Source: Holophagaceae bacterium (GTDB taxonomy: Bacteria; Acidobacteriota; Holophagae; Holophagales; Holophagaceae). Taken from it: 64,000 nucleotides of DNA. Position numbers and translations under genes: made by a program. The DNA lies in the NCBI GenBank assembly GCA_021286765.1, contig JAJTBS010000001.1, positions 806,001-870,000 on the forward strand. The letters are read 5' to 3'. The notes below the pieces were generated by a model. That model worked only from the letters and a program-made list of their open reading frames with translations, was not told the DNA's origin and did not search any database. Shown one piece after another: positions 47,463 to 56,202 of the stretch; within the stretch, counting starts at the first letter, position 1; each line of letters opens with the position of its first letter.

Positions 47463-48782
47463 ATGAGTCTCCGCTACTTCGGCACTGATGGCATTCGAGG
47501 GGCCGCCCTGCGCGCTCCGCTCACCCTGGAGGAGGTGACCCGCTGGGGCGCCGCCTGGGCCCAGGTGGCGCGCCTGGCAGGCGTCCGGAGGCTGGTGATC
47601 GGATGGGATCCCCGCACCAGCTCGGGCCCCATGTCCGAGGCCTTCATCCTGGGCGTGAGCCTGGGCCTCAAGGTGCTGGTGCTCGGCATGGCGCCGACGC
47701 CCGCGGTGGCCTGGAATGTGGCGAAGCTCAGCGCCGAGGGGGAGAAGACCTGGGGCCTCATGATCTCCGCCAGCCACAACCCCCCGGAGGACAATGGCCT
47801 CAAGGGCTTCAACGAGCTCGGCGAGAAGTTGGAGGAGGAGCAGGAGCGGGCCATTGAGGCGGCCTTCGCCGAACTCGCGGAACCCACGACGATCACTGCA
47901 CCCCCGGTCCACCTGGAGCTTCAGCCCTACCTCGACCACCTCGAAGGCATCACCCTGCCCCCTGATTTCCGCCTCGTCCTCGACTGCGCCCACGGCGCGA
48001 CAGCGGAGGCTGCCCTGGAGCTCTTCAAAGGCGGCGAGATCCACTGGCTCGGCGTTCCGGCAGATGGAGCGAGCATCAATGTGGGCGTCGGCTCCACCCA
48101 CCTCGATGCGCTGGCCGCCACCGTGGCGGCTCGAGGCGCGGATCTGGGCATCGCCTTCGATGGAGACGGCGACCGCTGCCTGTTGGTGGATGGCGCCGGT
48201 CGCGTCGTTGATGGCGACCAGATGGTCTGGCTCCTGGCCCAGGATCGCCTGGCCTGCGGCGATGCCCCTCCCGGCGTGGTGGGCACGCTGATGACCAACG
48301 GGGGCCTGGCTCAGGCCCTGCACCACGCGGGCATCCCCTTCGTCCGTACCGCGGTCGGCGACAAGTTCCTGCTGCGCGAGATGGCGAAGCGCGGCTGGGA
48401 CCTGGCCGCGGAGGCCTCCGGCCACCTCATCCAGAAGCGCGTGGGACCCAGCGGGGATGGTCTCGCCGCGGGGTTGTCCATCCTCCGCGCCCTGCTTCAT
48501 CGCAAGCCGGAGCACCGCTGGGATTGGACCTTCCGGCCCTGGCCGCAGCGCCTCGTCAACCTCGTGGCCCGGGACCGGAAGGCTGTCGAAGCCTGTGGCG
48601 AATTGGGCGCCGCCATGGCCGCCATCGACGACCGCTGGGGCGATGGAGTCAGACAGGTGATCCGCTGGTCCGGCACCGAACCCAAGCTCCGCCTCATGGT
48701 GGAGGCCCAGGAGTCCGCCTGGGTGGATCAGGCCCTCCGCGAACTTGAAGCCGCGGCCCGCCGCGACCTGGCCATCGCCTGA
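47463..48782 (+). CDS. glmM: Phosphoglucosamine mutase
   Basis: A 439-residue alpha-D-phosphohexomutase that makes glucosamine-1-phosphate for UDP-GlcNAc, hence for peptidoglycan and lipopolysaccharide. Signatures: FGTDGIRG N-terminus, the phosphoserine loop ISASHNPPEDNGLK (Ser104), the metal-binding DGDGDR, EASGHL and the phosphate-binding RWSGTEPKLRLMVE. The ATG follows the folP stop closely. It lies in the ftsH-folP-glmM-ftsW series, a cell-envelope and cofactor operon. Confidence 0.96.
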   Translation: MSLRYFGTDGIRGAALRAPLTLEEVTRWGAAWAQVARLAGVRRLVIGWDPRTSSGPMSEAFILGVSLGLKVLVLGMAPTPAVAWNVAKLSAEGEKTWGLMISASHNPPEDNGLKGFNELGEKLEEEQERAIEAAFAELAEPTTITAPPVHLELQPYLDHLEGITLPPDFRLVLDCAHGATAEAALELFKGGEIHWLGVPADGASINVGVGSTHLDALAATVAARGADLGIAFDGDGDRCLLVDGAGRVVDGDQMVWLLAQDRLACGDAPPGVVGTLMTNGGLAQALHHAGIPFVRTAVGDKFLLREMAKRGWDLAAEASGHLIQKRVGPSGDGLAAGLSILRALLHRKPEHRWDWTFRPWPQRLVNLVARDRKAVEACGELGAAMAAIDDRWGDGVRQVIRWSGTEPKLRLMVEAQESAWVDQALRELEAAARRDLAIA

Positions 48783-48783
48783 C

Positions 48784-49899
48784 ATGGCCGCGGATGTCCG
48801 CCGTCCCGTCGACCGCTGGCTGGTGCTGTTCGCCCTGGCCCTGGTGGCCGTGGGCATGGTCTGGATCTACTCCGCTTCAGCCATCAAGGCCTCCCAGAAC
48901 CACGCGGCGGCCACGGCCTTCCTCACGCGCCAGCTCGTGGGCGGGGCGATCGGCATCGCCTTCATGCTGGCCCTCTCCCAGGTGGACCTCGCGACCCTCC
49001 AGGACCATCCCCGCCCCCTGATGGTGGCCTACTTCGCCCTGATCGGGCTCCTCGTGGCGGTGCTCTTCCTGGGCCCCAAGATCAATGGCGCCCACCGGTG
49101 GATCCGCCTGGGCCCCATGAGCCTGCAGCCTTCGGAGTTCTTCAAGCCCCTCTCCGTACTCATCGCGGCATCCTGGATGATCCGCAACCGGGAGGCCTGG
49201 ACCCACCACCGGGACGCGCTGCCCAAGCTGCTCGGACTCGCCGGCGTCCTCCTGGTCCCTCTCGCACTCATCCTGCGTGAGCCTGATTTCGGCACCACGT
49301 TCCTCATCGTCTTCGTGGCCCTGATGGTGGTCTTCCTGGGCGGGGCCCCGAAGTGGATCTTCGCCGTGGCCATTCCCATCCTGGGCGTGCTGGGCACGGC
49401 TTTCGTGGTGCTCTCGCCCTACCGTCTGGCCCGCGTCACCAGTTTTCTCAACCCCGAGGCCGATCCGCTTGGCAAGGGGCACCAGGCTTTGCAGAGCCTC
49501 GTAGCTGTGGGCAACGGCGGCTTCATGGGCGTGGGGCTCGGTGGCGGCAAGCAGAAGCTCTTCTTCCTGCCGGAGGCCCACACCGACTTCATCTACGCGG
49601 TCATCGCCGAAGAGGCGGGGCTCATCGGGACCGTGGCCATCCTGGCCCTCTTCATCGCCATCCTCTGGCGCGGCTACCGCATCGCCCGGCGGGTGGGCGA
49701 TGGCTACCTGAAGCTCTGCGCCATGGGCTTCGTGCTCCTGCTGGTGGTGCAGGCCCTCATGAACATGAGTGTGGTGCTCTCCCTGGCGCCGAACAAGGGC
49801 ATCCCCCTGCCCTTCATTTCCTTCGGCCCGAACAGCCTCATCACCAGCCTCATCTGCCTCGGGCTGCTGCTCTCCATCAGCAAGGACGTCTCGGCCTAG
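48784..49899 (+). CDS. ftsW: SEDS-family peptidoglycan glycosyltransferase FtsW
   Basis: A 371-residue protein with about nine or ten membrane segments. LGPMSLQPSEFFKP and PEAHTDFIYAVIAEEAGLIG are typical FtsW/RodA loops; the latter contains the catalytic region near the conserved Asp/Glu. The usual PLPFISYGGSS loop reads PLPFISFGPNS here. FtsW is preferred over RodA from overall pattern, but the two are hard to separate by eye. The ATG starts one base after the glmM stop, so translation is coupled. It would polymerise glycan strands at the division septum with a partner PBP. Confidence 0.88.
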   Translation: MAADVRRPVDRWLVLFALALVAVGMVWIYSASAIKASQNHAAATAFLTRQLVGGAIGIAFMLALSQVDLATLQDHPRPLMVAYFALIGLLVAVLFLGPKINGAHRWIRLGPMSLQPSEFFKPLSVLIAASWMIRNREAWTHHRDALPKLLGLAGVLLVPLALILREPDFGTTFLIVFVALMVVFLGGAPKWIFAVAIPILGVLGTAFVVLSPYRLARVTSFLNPEADPLGKGHQALQSLVAVGNGGFMGVGLGGGKQKLFFLPEAHTDFIYAVIAEEAGLIGTVAILALFIAILWRGYRIARRVGDGYLKLCAMGFVLLLVVQALMNMSVVLSLAPNKGIPLPFISFGPNSLITSLICLGLLLSISKDVSA

Positions 49900-49905
49900 C
49901 CAGCC

Positions 49906-51021
49906 TCAGCCCAGGATCGTGGGCTCGTCGTCATCCTCGTCCACCAGCACGATGTTCGACCCGCCACCCAGGAGCACGGCATCCTCGTACATGTTCTTCA
50001 GCTTGGGCTCGAAACGGTCAGCCTGGCCGAGCCGCGGGTCGGGATCGAGGTCCACGCCGATGCGCACGAGCCCTGTGATGCCCGAGGGGTCCACCCCGAG
50101 GATCACCCCGAGCAGCTTGAGGGGATTGATCGCTTGATGAGGCCCCATGAGGGTGCTGAAGCAGAGACCTTCGTCCGTCCAGTACATGTCCGAGATGATC
50201 ATCCGGAGGTCCAGGAGCGTCCCGGATTTCGCCGGCCCTCGCTCCCAGGGCCAGGTGCTCGCCTTCAGGAAGGCCTCCACGCCTGTTTTCTGCTGGGCTC
50301 GAAGCCGCGCATCCGACGTCCAGACCCAGTGCGACCGCCGGGCCAGCTCCGAGGGCGCCGTCGCATACCCGGGCAGCGGCAGCCACTCATGGATCCTCAA
50401 TCCCTCGGGAAGGCGCAGGTTCAGCCTGGCCATCAGCGCTGCCGGATCCTCCGCCGGTTCTCGCTTTAGGACCACATCCATGGATTCGCCTCGGCTGGCG
50501 ATGCCTGCAGAGAGCGGAAGCCCGACGGTCAGCAATGGCCGTGGCCGCTTGCCCAGATCCAGGGCCAGCTCCAGCCCCTCCAGGCGGAAGGCCTGCAGGA
50601 AGAAGGCATGCAGGTCCCCGTCATCGTAGTCGAGGACCCCCGCTCCCTTCGAATAGGCGAAGCGGACCAGGGTGCGGCGGGTGTCCAGCTGCCAGCGGGC
50701 GATCCGCCGCTGCTGGGCGGCGGCGGCGAGCGGTGCGAGCTGGAGGGCGAGGGCTTTGGCCACGCCCAGGTTCTCAGCCTCCGGGCGCAGAGATCGGATC
50801 CGCTCGCTCGCCTCCTCTGCCAGCCCGGCCTGGCTGATGGCCCTGAGCAACTCCTCCAGGCCGGAGGACGCCTCCCCTTCGACCAAGGCCCGAACCGCCT
50901 GCAGGCAGGCTGGCTCCCGGCTGGGCCCGGCGGCTTCCATGCGGCGCAACTCGGCCCGCAACCGGCTCCGCCGGGCCAGTGCTTCGGCGGGAATGGCGGG
51001 ATGACTCGCTTGGCTGCTCAC
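49906..51021 (-). CDS. Stand-alone DUF2344 (TIGR03936-type) protein
   Basis: A protein of about 371 residues. The central region (about 125-250: TRRTLVRFAYSKGAGVLDYDDGDLHAFFLQAF, PRPLLTVGLPLSAGIASRGESMDVVL, LRLPEGLRIHEWLPL) matches the DUF2344 domain normally fused to or paired with a radical-SAM protein of the TIGR03960 family. There is no radical-SAM gene beside it. The N-terminal ~100 residues are helical. The C-terminal part has ISDMYWTDEG and LGVILGVDPSGITGLVRIGV, ending in an acidic tail. The start is unclear: a GTG at 51021 is the best guess; frames extending to 51252 look non-coding. Confidence 0.65.
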   Translation of the reverse strand: MSSQASHPAIPAEALARRSRLRAELRRMEAAGPSREPACLQAVRALVEGEASSGLEELLRAISQAGLAEEASERIRSLRPEAENLGVAKALALQLAPLAAAAQQRRIARWQLDTRRTLVRFAYSKGAGVLDYDDGDLHAFFLQAFRLEGLELALDLGKRPRPLLTVGLPLSAGIASRGESMDVVLKREPAEDPAALMARLNLRLPEGLRIHEWLPLPGYATAPSELARRSHWVWTSDARLRAQQKTGVEAFLKASTWPWERGPAKSGTLLDLRMIISDMYWTDEGLCFSTLMGPHQAINPLKLLGVILGVDPSGITGLVRIGVDLDPDPRLGQADRFEPKLKNMYEDAVLLGGGSNIVLVDEDDDEPTILG

Positions 51022-51317
51022 CTCTTCAGCATAGTGGTCGATGGAGAAGATGGGACAGGAACCCCGCCCGCCAGCCCGGCAGAAATCGAGTCGAAGGTCC
51101 TGATGGACAACCGAGCCCCCCGGGGATTTCCACATCCACTGTGGGAAGTCGCCGGGTGAACCCTGAGAATTCCTTTCAGCACAAGACACTTGAGTCGCTG
51201 CCCACATTTGGTGGCAGCCGTGCGGTACATCTTCGGGTTGACAGGTGCTCATGGGTTCGTTCCGACTTCCTTCTTTTGCGTTCCGGACGATGGCACGGCA
51301 AGCTGTACACCAACGCC
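51022..51317. other. 296-base divergent spacer
   Basis: This region separates the DUF2344 gene from the KdkA-like kinase gene. Frames that cross it look non-coding. A 6-bp inverted repeat near 51200-51221 is the only structure seen. It should carry both promoters, which I cannot place. Confidence 0.4.
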
Positions 51318-52028
51318 ATGATCCACGACCCCTACATCATTCCCCCGCTCCCGCCCCAGTGGCCCTTTGAACCCGGGGCCGCCCTTCGACCACTGGGATG
51401 CCGTCTGAACCTGGAGCTGCCAGGCCTGGGCGGCGGCTGGCGCGTCTGCACGCCCGGCGGCGCGGTTCCCACCGGCGAGCCCGTTTCGTTATCAGGTGCT
51501 TTCGGCCGCGGTGGCATCCTCCGCGTGGGCGACCTGGTGCTCCGGCCCTACCGCCGCGGCGGCCTGCTGCGCCACGTCAACGAGCGGACCTATCGCACCC
51601 ACCTCCGCTTCGCGGCGGAGCATGCCATCCATCGAGGCCTATGGGAGGCGGGCTTCCCCACCGTCGAGCCCGTCGGCTATGCGTGGCGTCCAAGGGCCCT
51701 CGGCGTCGAGGGCGTGCTGATCACCCGTCTCGCCGAGGGGGAGCCCTGGCCGCGTCGCTGGGACCTCAGCGCGGAACGCGGCCCGGCCATCCGGCGCCTC
51801 ATCGGTTCCCTCTGCGACTGGGGGCTCTGGTCACCGGACCTGAACGCCACCAATGTGATCCTGCCGCCTTCGGGAGGTGCCCTCCTGCTCGACTGGGACC
51901 GGGCCCGCTTCGAACACGCCGAGCCCGATCTCTGGCCCCGCTACCGGGCCCGGCTCGAGCGCAGTCTCCGCAAGCTCGGCGCTCCGCCCGAGGCCTTCGC
52001 GGTCATGGCAACTGCACCGCATCCGTGA
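51318..52028 (+). CDS. KdkA/WaaP-like lipopolysaccharide kinase family protein
   Basis: A 236-residue protein of the Kdo kinase/InaA group. Matching segments are LRPYRRGGLLRHVNERTYRT, EHAIHRGLWEAGFPTVEPVGYAW, GVLITRL, and GLWSPDLNATNVILPPSGGALLLDWDRAR. The DLNxxN and DWD metal-binding motifs are intact, but the usual His before DLN (HxDLN) is replaced by SP, which raises doubt about activity. These enzymes phosphorylate the Kdo of the LPS core. The ATG at 51318 is the first start in frame; no ribosome-binding site is visible. Its end overlaps the convergent cyclophilin by 26 bases. No other LPS gene is adjacent. Confidence 0.8.
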   Translation: MIHDPYIIPPLPPQWPFEPGAALRPLGCRLNLELPGLGGGWRVCTPGGAVPTGEPVSLSGAFGRGGILRVGDLVLRPYRRGGLLRHVNERTYRTHLRFAAEHAIHRGLWEAGFPTVEPVGYAWRPRALGVEGVLITRLAEGEPWPRRWDLSAERGPAIRRLIGSLCDWGLWSPDLNATNVILPPSGGALLLDWDRARFEHAEPDLWPRYRARLERSLRKLGAPPEAFAVMATAPHP

Positions 52029-52581
52029 TGAGCACTGGCTTCACGGGCAGGGACGGAAAGTCGCTCCGCTCGTTCTTGGTCTTCACGGCCTTGATGCGGT
52101 CGACCACGTCCATGCCCTGGACCACCTTGCCGAACACGCAGTAGCCCCAGGTCTTGTCGTTGGTCTTGCCCTTGAAATCCAGGAAGGGGTTGTCCACCAC
52201 GTTGATGAAGAACTCCGCGGCAGCGCTGTGGGGATCGGAGGTCCTGGCCATGGCCAGCGTCCCGCGCTTGTTCTTCAGCCCCGCGGCGGCGGAGCGATCG
52301 GCCTCATTGGGAATCGAGGCATCGGTGCGCTTCTTCCCCAGGTAGTCCACATAGCCGCCCCCCTGGATCATGAAACCGGGGATGACTCGGTGGAAGATGG
52401 TTCCCTTGTACTGGCCCTTCTTCACGTATTTGAGGAAGTTCTCCACGGTCTTCGGCGCCACCTCGGGTTCCAGTTCCATCACGATGACGCCCATGTTCGT
52501 CGTCAGCTTGACTTTCGGCTTGGGCGCGGCGCTGAGATCGCACGCGGCGATGAGCAGAAGGGCGGCGATCAGGGGGCGCAT
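52003..52581 (-). CDS. Periplasmic cyclophilin-type peptidyl-prolyl isomerase
   Basis: A 192-residue cyclophilin with a signal peptide (hydrophobic to about residue 16, then CDLSAAPKPK). The catalytic core shows IFHRVIPGFMIQGGGYVDYLGKK, AMARTSDPHSAAAEFFINV and YCVFGKVVQGMDVVDRI, close to PpiA. The cysteine in LLLIAACDL could also serve as a lipobox (AACD), so lipid anchoring is possible. The ATG at 52581 follows GGAG. It is the second cyclophilin of the window; this one acts in the envelope. Confidence 0.93.
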   Translation of the reverse strand: MRPLIAALLLIAACDLSAAPKPKVKLTTNMGVIVMELEPEVAPKTVENFLKYVKKGQYKGTIFHRVIPGFMIQGGGYVDYLGKKRTDASIPNEADRSAAAGLKNKRGTLAMARTSDPHSAAAEFFINVVDNPFLDFKGKTNDKTWGYCVFGKVVQGMDVVDRIKAVKTKNERSDFPSLPVKPVLITDAVQLP

Positions 52582-52628
52582 CAGGATCTCCGGGGGGAAG
52601 CCCCAGCATACCTGTACCACGAGGGCGC

Positions 52629-54431
52629 CTAGTAGGCCCCGAGGCTCCTGGCCAGGGCATCGCGCTGGCCCTTGAAGCCCTGCTCATCCCGGGCCTCCTT
52701 GATGAGCCCCTTGGCCTGGTCCCGCTGCCCGAGTTTGAGCATGGCCTGGGTTCGCATGAGGGCCACCCACCCCCGCTGTTCCGCCGCCACGGGCTTGGCG
52801 GGATAGAGGGCCAAGGCGCCGCGCGCGTCGCCATGCTGGAAGCGCAGGTCGGCCACCAGGATCGCCAGGGGTTCTTTCGCCTCCGGCTTTTCGGTGGCCC
52901 GCTTCAGCCAGCCTTCAGCCTCCTGCAGCCGCTGGGCAGCGGTTTCCGGAGCAGCCAACGGCCGTTGCAGCAGGCGCAGAATCCCGGCGATGCGTTCCGG
53001 CCCAGGCTTGGCGCGCCCCAACGCGGCGCGGAGCGGCGACCAGTGTCCCAGCGCGCCCTCCGCGCGGGCCCTCAGGAGGGCCTCTTCCGGGGTGTCCCCT
53101 TTCGAGGGCAGCAGGCGGAGGACGGCCTGGGCCTGGGCCTCCGGCTGAACCTTGGCCAGGGCGGCCTTGCGGAGGCCGGCCCGCTCGGCGGCTGGGGCTT
53201 CCGGCAGGAGACGGGGAATGAGATCGAGCAGGCCCTGGGCCGCGAGCAGTTCGACGAGGCCCTTGCGGGAGGCCGGCTCAAGCGCCGCGAAGGCGCCACC
53301 CTTGAGGCGCGCGAGCAGCTCACCCGGGAACCCCTTCTCCAGGCGCTGGACCACCCAGGCATTCCAGGCCTCGCCCCAGAGCTTCTTCACCTCGGGCACG
53401 GTCTCGCGGGTGGCAGGGTCCATGCGATCCACCAGGTTCAGGGCATCTTCCCAGAGCAGCTTCCCGATCAGCAGACGCAGCTCCACCAGCTGGGCGGTCC
53501 GCTTCGGAAGGCCCTTGCCCCCCTTCCGAACCTCGGCCAGCAGAGCTTCGGCGCTGGGCAGATCCTTGGCCTCCGGAAGGCTGCCGTCCGTGAGGAGGTT
53601 CGCGAGCGCGAGGCGGGCATCATCGGCCTGGGCCGAGCCCGGATGGTCCTTGATGAGCTTCCGCAGGACCTGGGCGGCCTCCTGGGCCTCACCAGCCCGG
53701 CCCAGCAGCCGACCCCACACCAGGTCCACCCGGGGCAGCAGCTCGCTCTTGGGGTAGAGGTTCAGGAAGTCCTTGCGCGCGCCGGCCGCCTGCTCCCGTT
53801 CTCCGGTGGCGCACAGGACTTCGACGATGGCCGCCAGGCCCCGCTCGCTGGGCTTGTCGCGCCCTTCAAGGGGCCGAAGGGATTGCACGATGGGCAGGGC
53901 CTCCTGGGGGCGCTCCTGCTCGACCAGGGCCCAGATCAGCAGCTCCTGGGGCCGTCGCTTCTGCTCCGAGGGGAGGTCCGAGGCCAGGGCCTGGTGGAGC
54001 CGCCCCTCCGCCTCCTTGTACCGGCGGTGGGCCACCGCATCCTCGGCGAGGATCGTATGGGCCTCTCCCATGAAGGGGGACTTCGGCCACTGTCGTTCAA
54101 GCTTCTTGAGGGCCACAGTGGCCCCGGGAAGGTTGCCCAACCTCGCCTCGAGAACGCCCTGGGCATAGAGGACCAGCTCCCGCTCGGGGGCCTTGCTTGA
54201 CTTGAAGGTGTGCGCCTTGAGCCGGCCCAGGGCCGCCCGGATGGAAACTGTATTTTCGGCGGTTAGCGCCCCCTTCGCCAGCTCGGCCACCTCGGCATCG
54301 GTCATGCGCCCCGGGGAAGCCTTCACCGCAGGTGGGTGGGCCCCGGCCTGGATGGGCGCCTCATGCTGAGCCGGCAGGGGCAGGGCGACCAGCAGCAGGA
54401 ACGAGCCGGCCCGGCGCCCACGGAGGCTCAT
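52629..54431 (-). CDS. Exported TPR-repeat protein
   Basis: A 600-residue protein with a short signal peptide (about residues 8-22, LLLVALPLPAQ) and about twelve helix-pair repeats of TPR/HEAT style (GVLEARLGNLPGATVALKKLERQWPKSPF, AQVLRKLIKDHPGSAQADDARLALANLL). It contains no enzyme motif. It probably works in the periplasm as a scaffold. The ATG overlaps the response regulator stop (ATGA), so it is translationally coupled to it and, by position, follows the flagellar export genes. A link to flagellar assembly is conjecture. Confidence 0.8.
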   Translation of the reverse strand: MSLRGRRAGSFLLLVALPLPAQHEAPIQAGAHPPAVKASPGRMTDAEVAELAKGALTAENTVSIRAALGRLKAHTFKSSKAPERELVLYAQGVLEARLGNLPGATVALKKLERQWPKSPFMGEAHTILAEDAVAHRRYKEAEGRLHQALASDLPSEQKRRPQELLIWALVEQERPQEALPIVQSLRPLEGRDKPSERGLAAIVEVLCATGEREQAAGARKDFLNLYPKSELLPRVDLVWGRLLGRAGEAQEAAQVLRKLIKDHPGSAQADDARLALANLLTDGSLPEAKDLPSAEALLAEVRKGGKGLPKRTAQLVELRLLIGKLLWEDALNLVDRMDPATRETVPEVKKLWGEAWNAWVVQRLEKGFPGELLARLKGGAFAALEPASRKGLVELLAAQGLLDLIPRLLPEAPAAERAGLRKAALAKVQPEAQAQAVLRLLPSKGDTPEEALLRARAEGALGHWSPLRAALGRAKPGPERIAGILRLLQRPLAAPETAAQRLQEAEGWLKRATEKPEAKEPLAILVADLRFQHGDARGALALYPAKPVAAEQRGWVALMRTQAMLKLGQRDQAKGLIKEARDEQGFKGQRDALARSLGAY

Positions 54432-55078
54432 GCGAGCCACCGGGTCAGGAGGTTCTTCTTCCCCACCTCGAACTCCTCGTCAGAAAGGAGCCCCTTCCCC
54501 TTCAGCGCCGCGAGCCGTTCCAGGTCTGCCAGGGCGTCGGGACGGACCACTCCGCCGGTGGGCGGGGCCAGCTGATTGGCCAGGATCTCCATGCGGCCCA
54601 GGGTGGTCTCCAACCGCTCGGCCCGCTCAGTCAGGGCTTTCACCTTGATTCGGAGTTCATCCCGCTCATGGGTGAGGCTCCGCCGCTCCATGAGGCGCCG
54701 CAGGGTGTTCCGGAACTGGTCGATCTGCATCGGCTTGGTGACGAAGTCGAAGGCGCCGAGCTCCATGGCCTCGGTGGCCTCGCGGACGCTTCCGAATCCG
54801 GTGAGCACCAGCACCGTGCAGCTGGGGTTCCGGTTCAGGGCGCACTTCAATACATCCATGCCGGTCTTGCCCGGCATGACCAGGTCCGTGATGACCAGAT
54901 CGAAGGGCGGCTGCTCCGCCTTGAGCTTCCCCTCGGCCTCTTCGCCTGTGGAGGCGGTCACCACCTGGAAGCCTTCGGCCGAGAGCAGCGTCGAGAGCGT
55001 CTCCCGGGGCATGGGGTCGTCATCCACCAGCAGGAGGCTGGGGGCGGGGAGATGGGGAGGAACGATGGGCCGGGTCAA
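54428..55078 (-). CDS. Response regulator with coiled coil and SHOCT-like tail
   Basis: A 216-residue protein. A receiver domain (about 13-130) has LLLVDDDPM, phospho-Asp in LVITDLVMPG, LVLTGFGS and VTKP. A short coiled coil follows (about 135-170, KVKALTERAERLETTLGRM). The C-terminus (ADLERLAALKGKGLLSDEEFEVGKKNLL) closely resembles a SHOCT oligomerisation motif. There is no DNA-binding domain, so output is probably by protein contact. The start is a TTG at 55078, preceded by GAGGATG. It sits between flhB and the TPR gene; the cognate kinase is unknown. Confidence 0.85.
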   Translation of the reverse strand: MTRPIVPPHLPAPSLLLVDDDPMPRETLSTLLSAEGFQVVTASTGEEAEGKLKAEQPPFDLVITDLVMPGKTGMDVLKCALNRNPSCTVLVLTGFGSVREATEAMELGAFDFVTKPMQIDQFRNTLRRLMERRSLTHERDELRIKVKALTERAERLETTLGRMEILANQLAPPTGGVVRPDALADLERLAALKGKGLLSDEEFEVGKKNLLTRWLA

Positions 55079-55145
55079 GGGACATCCTCAGGCTGGTCTA
55101 ACGATACCCTTTCGGCCCGTCGGCTTGGGAACTCCAGCGGAGACC

Positions 55146-56201
55146 TCATGCGGCCCCCCGGAGCCGGTAGACGAAGGCCAGCACCTGGGCCACGGCCTGG
55201 TAGAGGTCGCGGGGGATGGGCTTGCTGACCTCCACGGAGCGGTAGAGGGCCCGCGCCACTTCAGGACGCTCGAGGATGGGCACACCGGCCTCCTTGGCCC
55301 TCTCCCGGATCCGCAGGGCCAGATGGTCCAGGCCTTTGGCCACACACACTGGGGCGAGGGTCTTCTCGTCGTAGCGCAAGGCCACGGCCACATGGGTCGG
55401 ATTCGTCACGACCACGGTGGCCTTCGGCACCTCGGACAGCATGCGGCGCCGCGCCGCCGCCATCATGATGGCCTTCTGCCGCTGCTTGATCTCCGGGCTG
55501 CCGTCGGCATCCTTGAACTCGTCCTTCACCTCCTGTTTGGTCATCCGGATGCTCTTCTCCCACGAGGTGCGCTGCCAGATGAAGTCGGCGACGGCCAGCA
55601 CCAGCATGGCCAGCATGACGTTGCGGTAGAGCGCGAAGACCGTGGCCTGGAAGAGATTCAGGGACTGCCCGAGCGGCAGCTTGAGGGTGCCCAGCAGGGC
55701 CGGGATCCGCGGTTCCAGCACCGCGTAGGCCACCCAGGCCAGCAGGCCGAACTTCGCCAGGCTCTTGAGCAGATCCACCAGGGCCTTGGAAGAGAAGAGA
55801 CGCTGGAACCCCTTGGCCGGATCCAGCTTCTCGAATTTCGGGAGGAGGGGTTTCGCGCTGATGGTGAAGCCCCGCTGGGCGAACCCGGTGATCAGCGCCA
55901 CCAGGAGGTTGACGAGCAGGAAGGGCAGCAGCAGCCGGCCCAGGATCATGAAGACATCGCCCAGCAGGGACACCCGGCCCGCATCCGCCAGGGCCCCCGG
56001 CCGGGCCAGATCGAGGAAGTGGGCCACCTGCCTCGCCATCAGGGCCAGCGTGGCCCCACCCAACCCCAGGAAGAGGAAGAAGTTCCCCCACAGCAGGATG
56101 GCGCCGTCGAAGTCGGCGCTGCGTGGGACGGACCCCTCCTCTCGGGCCTTTTGCCGCCGTTTGGGGGTGGCCTTCTCGGTCTTGGCGGGATCGTGCGCCA
56201 C
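55146..56201 (-). CDS. flhB: Flagellar export apparatus protein FlhB
   Basis: A 351-residue export-gate protein. An N-terminal EKATPKRRQKAREEG stretch leads into four membrane helices, and the cytoplasmic domain contains the autocleavage motif NPTH (about 267-270), used for the rod/hook-to-filament substrate switch. Length is normal. The GTG at 56201 follows GGGAGG. It lies directly after fliR, the usual order. Confidence 0.96.
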   Translation of the reverse strand: MAHDPAKTEKATPKRRQKAREEGSVPRSADFDGAILLWGNFFLFLGLGGATLALMARQVAHFLDLARPGALADAGRVSLLGDVFMILGRLLLPFLLVNLLVALITGFAQRGFTISAKPLLPKFEKLDPAKGFQRLFSSKALVDLLKSLAKFGLLAWVAYAVLEPRIPALLGTLKLPLGQSLNLFQATVFALYRNVMLAMLVLAVADFIWQRTSWEKSIRMTKQEVKDEFKDADGSPEIKQRQKAIMMAAARRRMLSEVPKATVVVTNPTHVAVALRYDEKTLAPVCVAKGLDHLALRIRERAKEAGVPILERPEVARALYRSVEVSKPIPRDLYQAVAQVLAFVYRLRGAA

Positions 56202-56202
56202 C

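Noticed and set aside
51022..51252. In-frame extension of the DUF2344 gene
   Set aside because: Composition looks non-coding and there is no ribosome-binding site at its start.
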